Source of the DNA: Candidatus Eisenbacteria bacterium
GTDB lineage: Bacteria; Eisenbacteria; RBG-16-71-46; CAIMUX01; JAHJDP01
Length of the DNA stretch: 64,000 nt
NCBI GenBank assembly: GCA_018831195.1
Contig: JAHJDP010000087.1
Location: forward strand, 124,001 to 188,000
Direction: 5' to 3'
Below the pieces are notes generated by a model. That model made no database searches and was not told the origin of the DNA. It saw nothing but the letters and a program-made list of their open reading frames with translations. Shown here one piece after another: positions 58,101 through 64,000 of the stretch (positions within the stretch are counted from its first letter, which is position 1; each line of letters begins with the position of its first letter). Made by a program: the position numbers and the translations under genes.

Positions 58101-58972
58101 TCATAATTGAGGATTTTTTTTATGACGGTTTTTGCCTCCGCCACCGTCTCGACCGAAAGCCGGCCGACATGCAGATCGGGAAACCAATCATCCCCATCCA
58201 TCAGGGCATAGGGCAGGTCGCTTACACTCGCATGAAAATTCCATCCCGGAATTTGTCCCACATCTCCGACGAGGAGAACATATTCCGGCGGGTAGGCAGA
58301 ATTGTGATACCGAGCCCGGATCGAATCCTGGATCACACCATTATCCGTCCCCCAGTCGAGTGTCGTCACGACATCAACGACGAAACCCTTTTCCCGCTTC
58401 CACCCCGCGAAGGGTTGCAGATCACTCTCAAAACGGGGATCGGTGATGATCAAGTAGCTTCCCGCTTCAACAGAGGAGAGAAGATACTGCTGCTCGGACG
58501 CGATGAGAATCTCTAATCCGTCAAAAAAACCTTTGCTGTGGCGAAGGGGATTGGAGGGTTGCTGCACCTCAAGGCCGCCGCTGTGAAAAACCTCAATCTC
58601 CACCGTCTTTGTGTGGATGGCCGAGGGTCCCTTTACCGGGGAGATGGTAATCGGCAGGAGCCGGAGCCCCCTCATGATCATCGGCGCGCCGGCCGTGATC
58701 CGGACAGCGGAAACCAATTCATCGTCTGCAAGCCGGACTTGAACATCCCCGGCATTCGTTGGGAGCACGACATAGCGGGTCACCGGCTCCTGAAAACTGG
58801 TGGATGACTCGCCCTGAAGGCTGACGGTCATTCTTCCGGGAGAGGAAGCGATCTTCATGGAAATCTCACTGGGATGGATCGATGGAAGTCCTTCAAGTCC
58901 GAGTGCCGCCGTTGTCAGCGACAAGAAAAGCGACAGCAAAAAAAATACGGACAACGCCGCAAGAATCCGCAT
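55148..58972 (-). CDS. C25-family (gingipain-like) secreted cysteine peptidase with FlgD-type C-terminal module
   Basis: The start is placed at the ATG after a GGGAGGAAG site, giving 1274 residues and a signal peptide. The catalytic domain (about 165-500) has 'GSYLIITDPRFESDLQPFAGWKREKGF', 'YVLLVGDVGQIP', 'LHVGRLS', 'SYRGWAYGVHGWEPPHF' (His379 or His385) and 'FSFVCQNNDYAAEGICFGEAW' (Cys408), a possible His-Cys pair. Next come a C25-associated Ig domain, two CARDB-like repeats ('GVVNPGETVDLSVTLHNFGE', 'GVLNPGESAGLTVTITND'), a 'YGYYAYDNSDTDYP' module, a FN3-like domain and a FlgD-type ending ('GRAVSSGLYLAKLSAG'). Probably an extracellular protease or adhesin. Confidence 0.88.
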   Translation of the reverse strand: MRILAALSVFFLLSLFLSLTTAALGLEGLPSIHPSEISMKIASSPGRMTVSLQGESSTSFQEPVTRYVVLPTNAGDVQVRLADDELVSAVRITAGAPMIMRGLRLLPITISPVKGPSAIHTKTVEIEVFHSGGLEVQQPSNPLRHSKGFFDGLEILIASEQQYLLSSVEAGSYLIITDPRFESDLQPFAGWKREKGFVVDVVTTLDWGTDNGVIQDSIRARYHNSAYPPEYVLLVGDVGQIPGWNFHASVSDLPYALMDGDDWFPDLHVGRLSVETVAEAKTVIKKILNYEWQTYFTDSGDGVGTDWLRRGLVVGADYASDTPVAVSNWCREVLLGLDYEAVSSVYYPPHYDDHAGLIPAAINGGVSIISYRGWAYGVHGWEPPHFTSNEVFGLTNGWMLPAVFSFVCQNNDYAAEGICFGEAWLRAGTEEQPRGAVAFIGNSEPWSHTRFNDAAAIGAFKSIADGARRLGSLLLASKLEILHQFPTELEYAEYEDSSVEHNFYIYNLLGDPEMEILMAPPKAILVDHQSEIPMGANFTDVVVTEDDDVTPIVGARVGISSGNTTLGCAWTDENGVARVPALFGEVRSVGMTVTGTGLAPYRGQIDVVTEGAFAAFEGVEIDDSAGNSDGVVNPGETVDLSVTLHNFGETAATSLQAAIAVGVGAELVTGSADYPDIAPGASAIPDAPFTISVDPDAGDGLRLIFLLEAQAAERSSVTEFNLQVVAPALRYESYTVADDGVLNPGESAGLTVTITNDGSLTASAATAVLRSELPGIIAVIDSASSYPALEIGGSGLSETAFTVQAGDEAFIGQVANMKLILTTEEGYISETDFSLVVGEVDHRAPLAADAYGYYAYDNSDTDYPDTAPLYDWITCSTLYGGSGTRIELRDNRTTLVDVPFPFTFYGKSYDRLMISDNGWASFDTLSYHDYYNWRLPDAYGSGAKMAPFWDNLDPGFKVDDVLVGDGIYTYSDDAHHRFVVEWSRLANERSVFNSPNEPDWDLQTFQLILYDPAYYPNQTTGDGVIEFQYKNIVNNDHERMYSTVGIENETEDIGIEYSHLNEYAPGAAPLSDGLAIRFTTEPPRYDPVRIARFTAEPVDGGILMSWAPCDDRPLNGYRIYREQEGGGFAEVSKSIIGSKTNTYLDRDVDPDAVIAYKIGILDPVGYESMHGPYIYDGPVSGNLRLALTSRGANPFRGAVELGFTLPIRVDVQLQLFDISGRLVRTLVNGVTDPGQWTIPWDGNDTNGRAVSSGLYLAKLSAGMEQKSLKLMLVK

Positions 58973-59098
58973 ACTTCCTCCCTGGTTAATGTCCATCACA
59001 AAACTCCCCCGCAGGCTCCCACACATCGGTGAGTCTTTAATTCGATGAGCCTTCTATCGGGTGAGCCTACCATCCTTGAAGAATAGATGCCACACGTT

Positions 59099-59130
59099 GA
59101 CGAGCCGCTCGCTTTCGCGCGCGGCCCGTC
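59099..59130 (-). terminator. Hairpin downstream of the beta-helix gene
   Basis: Arms of 13 bases with two mismatches (GACGAGCCGCTCG and CGCGCGGCCCGTC) enclose a six-base loop about 30 bp after the beta-helix stop. There is no T run, so it is a weak terminator candidate. Confidence 0.45.
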
Positions 59131-59160
59131 CATAGACCTACCATGACAATGACGACAACC

Positions 59161-60798
59161 CTATCGGGCGTAAACCATACGCCGGGTTTGCGTTTCGCCG
59201 TTGGTGGTGAGGAGATAGAAATAGACGCCGCTGGCGACGGGATCTCCCGCATCATCCTTTGCATCCCAGACGCTGGTATGCATCCCCGCCGGTAAACTCC
59301 GGTTGACGAGAGAGCGAACCTGGCGGCCCGTCACATCGACAATCCGCAGACCGACAGCACCCGCCTTGTTCAACTGGAAGTGAACCGTTGTGGTTGTTCT
59401 AAAAGGATTTGGCCGGTTCGCGAGGAAGAGCCCGGTAACGACGCCGCCCTCTTCGACGCTGTCGGTGCAGCCGGCATCACGGGCGCCGAGACGGTCGCCG
59501 TTGCAGGCCCCACCGCCATTGGGATGGTTCCCCGCGGCGCATGGAGAGGTTGTCTCGATACCGAAATTGTCGGTTGGCATATCGCAAAAGAGAGGATCAA
59601 GCGAGAAGTTGTCGCCGGCATCGGTGCCGCAGATACTGTTGTCATCGAGGTTGCCATAGATATCGGTACAGGAAACAACGGGGACACTGCCGTTGTAGCA
59701 GTAGATACCGTATCCATCGTTATTGGCGATAATCGATTTTGTGATGGTCGGCGATGTGAAGTCGAGATAGATCCCGCCGCCGAAATTTTCCTCTTCCTCC
59801 CAAATCTTGTTCGCGGCGAATGTACACTGCGTGATCGAAATGGGGCTGGCCAGGAGGCAGAAAAGACCACCGCCCTCGGAGCCGTCGCCCTCGACTTCAT
59901 TGCGTGTCACAAGGCAATCAACCATAGTTAGCGACGAGTAATCGGCGAAGAGGCCGCCGCCGGGACCATAGGCCGCGGTCGTGGAATTTCCATGAATACG
60001 GCATCGCTGCAGATCCAGCGTCGATTCATCGCGACAGGCGATTCCGCCGCCGGTGCCGTCAGAGGTGTTGTTCATAACCTCGGAATCGAGAAGGGTCAGG
60101 TCGCTGGTGATAACATTAATGCCGCCGCCGCTTCCATTGGGGAAATCAATTTCGTTCTCGTTGATTTCGCAAAAGCTGATAATGCCCGTGGAGCGCGCTT
60201 TAATAAGAAGGCCGCCGCCGCTCGGTGAGATATTTCTGCTCAACTCGCACCCGGTCACCTCGGCATAGCTGTCTTCTTCAACAGCCAAACCACCCCCCTG
60301 TTTCGCCACATTCTCGTTGATTGTGCAGTCGTTAATATACGCCGTGGAAAAGCCGTAGACGATGATTCCGCCGTCATCATTATTTGAAACATCACAATTA
60401 TTTATCGTTGCGGTGGAATTATTCCTGATAAGAATCCCAGGAGCATAAACCTGCGCAAAGGCATCGGTCACCGTCAGGTCTTCGATCACCACATCCGTCA
60501 CGCCTTCACAGTGAATCCCGCGCCCCTGATGCAATGGATCGATGATTGTCAGTCCGGCGCCGGCGCCCCGAATCGTAATCCCGGATATCGGGATGACGAC
60601 AGAGCGGGTCGTGTCCGGAGGAACCGTATGTGTTATATCGCTGTAGACTCCAGCATCAATCAGGATAAGATCGCCCGAGCTTGCAGCGTCCACAGCGGAC
60701 TGGATGGTCGGATACGGAACCGGTACGGTGAACGTATCGCCCCAGGCAGGAGCCGTGATAATTATAAAGACGGCTATTAAAACCAAATGTCTCTTCAT
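59161..60798 (-). CDS. Secreted right-handed beta-helix protein with FlgD-type C-terminal module
   Basis: The start is placed at the ATG encoding 'MKRHLVLIAVFIIITAPAWG', a clear signal. The 545-residue protein begins its mature part with 'YPTIQSAVDAASSGDLILIDAGVY', the usual opening of PbH1/Pectate-lyase-type helices. Repeated turns follow: 'CDVSNNDDGGIIVYG', 'CTINENVAKQGGGLAVEE', 'CELSRNISPSGGGLLIKA', 'CRIHGNSTTAAYGPGGGL'. Near residue 425 it has the 'SPCAAGNHPNGGGACNGDRLGA' ending of such domains, then a FlgD-type Ig module ('PVASGVYFYLLTTNG'). It is probably a cell-surface or polysaccharide-binding protein; no catalytic residues are assigned. It is flanked by the two C25 genes. Confidence 0.85.
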   Translation of the reverse strand: MKRHLVLIAVFIIITAPAWGDTFTVPVPYPTIQSAVDAASSGDLILIDAGVYSDITHTVPPDTTRSVVIPISGITIRGAGAGLTIIDPLHQGRGIHCEGVTDVVIEDLTVTDAFAQVYAPGILIRNNSTATINNCDVSNNDDGGIIVYGFSTAYINDCTINENVAKQGGGLAVEEDSYAEVTGCELSRNISPSGGGLLIKARSTGIISFCEINENEIDFPNGSGGGINVITSDLTLLDSEVMNNTSDGTGGGIACRDESTLDLQRCRIHGNSTTAAYGPGGGLFADYSSLTMVDCLVTRNEVEGDGSEGGGLFCLLASPISITQCTFAANKIWEEEENFGGGIYLDFTSPTITKSIIANNDGYGIYCYNGSVPVVSCTDIYGNLDDNSICGTDAGDNFSLDPLFCDMPTDNFGIETTSPCAAGNHPNGGGACNGDRLGARDAGCTDSVEEGGVVTGLFLANRPNPFRTTTTVHFQLNKAGAVGLRIVDVTGRQVRSLVNRSLPAGMHTSVWDAKDDAGDPVASGVYFYLLTTNGETQTRRMVYAR

Positions 60799-60868
60799 GG
60801 TTGATCCCCCGCGGAAAGATCCAAGCGGAATGAAATATTCCAATCCGTTAGACAGTTAGAGTATCTCT

Positions 60869-60928
60869 ACTGTTTCCAGTGACACTGTTTCCAGTGACAC
60901 TGCCTCAAATGACACTGTTTCCAGTGAT
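60869..60928. repeat. 15-bp tandem repeat, four copies
   Basis: Units ACTGTTTCCAGTGAC, ACTGTTTCCAGTGAC, ACTGCCTCAAATGAC and ACTGTTTCCAGTGAT lie head to tail in the region upstream of the beta-helix gene. Three of the four contain CACTG-TTTC-CAGTG-type inverted pairs across unit boundaries. The remaining 345 bp around it has no gene. Confidence 0.9.
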
Positions 60929-61027
60929 AAATAGAAACCAAGGTTGAAGAGATCTTCCAAGAGCGGATCTTGCGCAGCACTCAGGACACTGAACCTTCCT
61001 GGATGAATCCGCCGACGACAACACCTC

Positions 61028-61057
61028 TTGCTCAACAACCCCTTTATATAATATAAT
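61028..61057 (+). promoter_or_regulatory. Candidate sigma70 promoter of the second C25 gene
   Basis: TTGCTC (61028-61033) and TATAAT (61052-61057) are separated by 18 bases in an AT-rich stretch about 87 bases before the ATG at 61144. A second TATAAT lies at 61047-61052. Confidence 0.45.
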
Positions 61058-61143
61058 AAATTTGTCTCTTTGGCAATTCACTAACGCAATCGGATGCCGC
61101 CGTAAACAGCGAAATCCGATTCCCACCAGAAGGGCCTGCATCA

Positions 61144-64000
61144 ATGAATTCAACAACTTACTCCCGAAATAGGCGCGATTTCGTATTGGGGATAACCCCT
61201 AAGGTTGCCCCCTTTCTTTTGGCTGTTTGCTTGATTTTCGCGGCCGCGGCGGGATCAGGCGCCGCCGGAACGTCTCCCGAGGAACCGAGCCGGAGCGCTG
61301 GAAAGATGCCCGAATTCCAGGTTCTCCGTTCCGATGATTCCGGCGTCAGTTTCCTGTTTGAGTTGCAGGATCTCTCAATTGAGCAGATTTCTTTGGTGGG
61401 GACGGACTTCCATCTGATCGCCATCCCCGGCGGCGAGCTGGCCGGCGGCATCGGATCGCCCGCCCTGCCGACCTTTACACGCCTGGTGGCGGTACCGAAC
61501 AATGTCGGCGTTTCACTAAGCGTGACCTCCGAGGAAGAGGAACTGCTGAGCGGTTATCGTGTCGCGCCGATGCAGGCGCTTGACGGCGAGGTCGTCGCAT
61601 ATGATCTCGCCGCATACAGCCGGGACAATTTCGGCAGCGTGCCGCTGGCGAAAGAGGGCGCCCCCGCGGTTCTTCGTGATTTGCGGGTTATTCCAATCAC
61701 ATTCCATCCGGTTCAGTGCAATCCGGCGGAAGGCATTTTGAAAATCTCCCGCCGTTTTCGGGTCGATATTGAGTTCGCAGGCGTTGACCTGCGCAATGCG
61801 AGCCCCTCTCGCGACCGGCTCATCACACCTTCCTTTGATAATCTTTACCGCAGTGTGATCATCAACTATGAGGAACCGGACCAGAGCCTGATTCAGCCCG
61901 GAACCTATATGATTATTTATCCCAATTTAAGCGGCGTCGAGAGCCGGCTTCAGCCGCTGGCCGACTGGCGCGATCGCAAGGGTACCCCTGTGATCATGGT
62001 TTCGACCGCTGTCACGGGTACGTCCACAACCAGCATCAAGAATTATATTCAATCTGTTTACAACTCATCTGATCCGCCGCTCGAGTATGTTTGTCTCGCG
62101 GGAGACGCCAACGGAACCTACGCCATTCCAACCTTTACCGAAAATCTCAGCGGCTACGGCGGAGAGGGGGATCATCCTTATACCCAGTTGGACGGCGGCG
62201 ATATTCTGGCTGATGTCCACATTGGACGTCTCACCTTCGGCGATTTGAGCAAAATTGAGATGATTGTCGAGAAGATGGTCGGGTATGAAAGCACACCCTA
62301 TATGGATGAAACCGATTGGTATACGCGGGGTTGCGTCTGCGGGGATTGGGATACGCAGACCGGGTGGAGCGCCGTCTATGTGAACCAGTGGGTCAAGACG
62401 GCGTTGCTGCGGAACAACTATACCGAAGTCGATACCATTTGGTATGAACCCTACGTCTCCGGCATGGTCCAGAAGCTCAATCGCGGCGACACGGTCTTCA
62501 GTTATCGCGGCTGGTGGGGCATGAGCGGCTGGAGCAACAGCAACGCCTATACCCTGACCAACAGCTGGAAGATGCCCTTCTGTGTGAATATCACCTGTGA
62601 TACCGGTTCGTTCGCCTCCGGCACCGCCTTCTCCGAAGGCTTTCTGTTGGCGGGTAGTGTCGGGGCCCCCCGCGGCGGCATCGGCTCCATCGGCACCGCA
62701 ACGACAGGGACACATACTCGCTATAACAATTGCATGCATTACGGCATTTTCCAAGGACTGCTGTACGATAACATGTACGAGATGGGCGCCGCGCTGAGCC
62801 GCGGCAAAATGGAGATGTATCTGAATTACCAGGCGCATGATGCCAACCATGTCACCATTTGGTCCTATTGGAACAATCTCATGGGCGACCCGGCGGGTGA
62901 GGTGTGGACCGCCGTGCCGCGCCTCATGTCGGTTTCTTATCCCGCCAACGTCACTCAGGGCACGAATTCCTTCACCGTCACCGTGTCGGATGGACCCCTC
63001 CCGGTATCCGGAGCATTGGTCTGCTTGAAGAGAGCCGGGTCGATCTATGAAACGGGTTATACCAACGCCTCAGGCGAGGTGGAACTCCCTATCACCGCCG
63101 CTTCAAATGGCGCGGTGCTGGTGACGGCAACAAAGCACAACTACCAGCCTCATCTCGGTTCATTCAACATTATCGACGCCGCGATGATGGTCGGCCTTCA
63201 AAGCTCAAACATCGACGACGACACCTCGGGAACCAGCAGTGGAAACAACGATGGCGTTGTCAACCCCGGCGAAAGCATCGAGTTGAGCGTCCAGCTCAAG
63301 AACTTCGGTTTTATCTCCGCCTCAGCCGTTGAGGCTCAGCTCACGACAAATGATCCCAATGTCACCTTCACCGATGCCTTTGAGTCCTTCGGAACAATCG
63401 GCGGGGGCGCCAGCGCTTGGAGCCTTGATGACTTCGATTTTACGGTCGCGTCCGGTTGCCCCGACGGCCATATCATCCGGTTCAGCCTCGAGGTGTCATC
63501 CGGCGCCAACCATTGGCATTCTATGCTGGAGTTGGAGGTCACATCATCCGCGTTGGTGACGCAGGGTATAACATTGTATAATGTCGGCAACTCGGTTCTC
63601 GATCCGGGTGAAACCGGACAGCTCAGCATCGCGCTTAAAAATGAAGGCGGCTCCGCCGCGACCGGCGTTACAGCAAACCTGATATCACTGAGCCCCATGG
63701 TCAGCGTGCTGGACGCCTCGGCTGGTTACGGCACGATCAATGTCGGCAGTACGGTTGAGAATACCGGCGATCGTTTTGAGGTCTCCGCAGACGGAAACAC
63801 CTATGCCGGTTATCAAGCCAGTCTGCTTGTGGTGGCATCCTTCTCAGGAGGAAGGCAGGATACCGCGTTTGTGACATTGACCGTCGGAACCCGCAGCAGC
63901 GACGATCCGATCGGTCCGGATGGTTACGGCTATTGGGCTTTTGACAATACCGACACATCATACCCCGAGGCGCCGACCTACAACTGGATCGAGATCGATC
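61144..64000 (+). CDS. C25-like secreted protein lacking the catalytic His, partial at window end
   Basis: The frame is open from 61144 to the window end (952 codons) with no stop. The N-terminus 'SRNRRDFVLG' followed by a hydrophobic stretch (residues 21-42) looks like a Tat-type signal. The C25 fold is clear: 'SLIQPGTYMIIYPNLSGVESRLQPLADWRDRKGTP', 'YVCLAGDANGTYAIP', 'DVHIGRLTFGD', and the aligned region 'FSYRGWWGMSGWSNSN...CVNITCDTG'. It keeps Cys485 but has Ser461 instead of the expected His, with no other His nearby. CARDB-like repeats follow ('DGVVNPGESIELSVQLKNFG', 'NSVLDPGETGQLSIALKNEG'), then a 'YGYWAFDNTDTSYPEAP' module as in the first C25 protein. Confidence 0.85.
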   Translation, partial: MNSTTYSRNRRDFVLGITPKVAPFLLAVCLIFAAAAGSGAAGTSPEEPSRSAGKMPEFQVLRSDDSGVSFLFELQDLSIEQISLVGTDFHLIAIPGGELAGGIGSPALPTFTRLVAVPNNVGVSLSVTSEEEELLSGYRVAPMQALDGEVVAYDLAAYSRDNFGSVPLAKEGAPAVLRDLRVIPITFHPVQCNPAEGILKISRRFRVDIEFAGVDLRNASPSRDRLITPSFDNLYRSVIINYEEPDQSLIQPGTYMIIYPNLSGVESRLQPLADWRDRKGTPVIMVSTAVTGTSTTSIKNYIQSVYNSSDPPLEYVCLAGDANGTYAIPTFTENLSGYGGEGDHPYTQLDGGDILADVHIGRLTFGDLSKIEMIVEKMVGYESTPYMDETDWYTRGCVCGDWDTQTGWSAVYVNQWVKTALLRNNYTEVDTIWYEPYVSGMVQKLNRGDTVFSYRGWWGMSGWSNSNAYTLTNSWKMPFCVNITCDTGSFASGTAFSEGFLLAGSVGAPRGGIGSIGTATTGTHTRYNNCMHYGIFQGLLYDNMYEMGAALSRGKMEMYLNYQAHDANHVTIWSYWNNLMGDPAGEVWTAVPRLMSVSYPANVTQGTNSFTVTVSDGPLPVSGALVCLKRAGSIYETGYTNASGEVELPITAASNGAVLVTATKHNYQPHLGSFNIIDAAMMVGLQSSNIDDDTSGTSSGNNDGVVNPGESIELSVQLKNFGFISASAVEAQLTTNDPNVTFTDAFESFGTIGGGASAWSLDDFDFTVASGCPDGHIIRFSLEVSSGANHWHSMLELEVTSSALVTQGITLYNVGNSVLDPGETGQLSIALKNEGGSAATGVTANLISLSPMVSVLDASAGYGTINVGSTVENTGDRFEVSADGNTYAGYQASLLVVASFSGGRQDTAFVTLTVGTRSSDDPIGPDGYGYWAFDNTDTSYPEAPTYNWIEID

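Noticed and set aside
60856-61038. 60-residue minus-strand frame ending in 'SLETV' repeats
   Set aside because: The in-frame repeat follows from the 15-bp tandem unit. There is no ribosome site and the frame does not join the beta-helix gene.

Overview
The window looks like chromosomal DNA from an uncultured, GC-rich Gram-negative-type bacterium of the FCB/Gemmatimonadota/Eisenbacteria kind. The reasons are indirect. Several large secreted proteins end in the same short FlgD-like Ig module that closes with an 'SGVY/AGVY' turn. There are outer-membrane barrels, lipoproteins, gingipain-like C25 peptidases and an unusually full trehalose/alpha-glucan gene set. No rRNA, tRNA, CRISPR array, insertion sequence or phage gene was seen, so the phylum call is inference only.

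Layout. 1-2.5 kb: two secreted proteins, one a phosphodiester-glycosidase-like protein. 2.5-6.9 kb (minus): a tightly overlapping operon DUF5752-treT-otsB-otsA with two trehalose routes side by side. 7.1-9.5 kb (minus): four small envelope or helical proteins. 9.5-16 kb (minus): malQ-glgB-GH57, an alpha-glucan operon. 16.2-22.5 kb: an S9 peptidase lipoprotein, a membrane glycosyltransferase-like protein and two GT4 glycosyltransferases. 22.6-24.8 kb: cysK divergent from an Rrf2 regulator with a perfect inverted repeat between them, then a secreted protein with two cysteine-rich repeats. 24.9-25.7 kb (minus): a nucleotidyltransferase plus small partner, resembling a toxin-antitoxin pair. 25.9-30.5 kb: an OmpA-like protein, an exported nucleoside hydrolase and typA. 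30.9-34.2 kb: an NAD-synthase-like protein, an asparagine synthase and an acyl carrier protein. 34.2-38 kb (minus): a poly-gamma-glutamate operon pgsB-pgsC-pgsW plus an unknown exported protein. 38.5-42.4 kb: a lipoprotein, a His/Cys-rich membrane protein, a porin-like barrel and a metal ABC binding protein and permease without an ATPase. 42.5-48.2 kb: an HGSNAT/DUF1624-type membrane protein, a barrel, a LVIVD/FN3/FGE-sulfatase lipoprotein and MgtC. 48.3-54.5 kb: fabF with a FabK/nitronate-monooxygenase-like partner, an exported MBL hydrolase, an MFS transporter and an S41 protease; several of these are visibly AT-richer than the rest. 54.5-64 kb: DinB, then two C25 peptidases on opposite strands flanking a beta-helix protein; the second runs off the window.

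Themes. The sugar genes suggest osmolyte (trehalose) and glycogen-type storage metabolism. The pgs operon suggests a gamma-polyglutamate capsule or released polymer. The porin/metal-ABC block suggests zinc or manganese acquisition. The most unusual points are: a second C25 protein that has lost every candidate catalytic histidine; the NadE-AsnB-ACP trio; the two-repeat CC/CxxC protein; the pgs operon with pgsW and an unknown fourth gene but no pgsA; and short 12-15 bp tandem duplications at four separate places.
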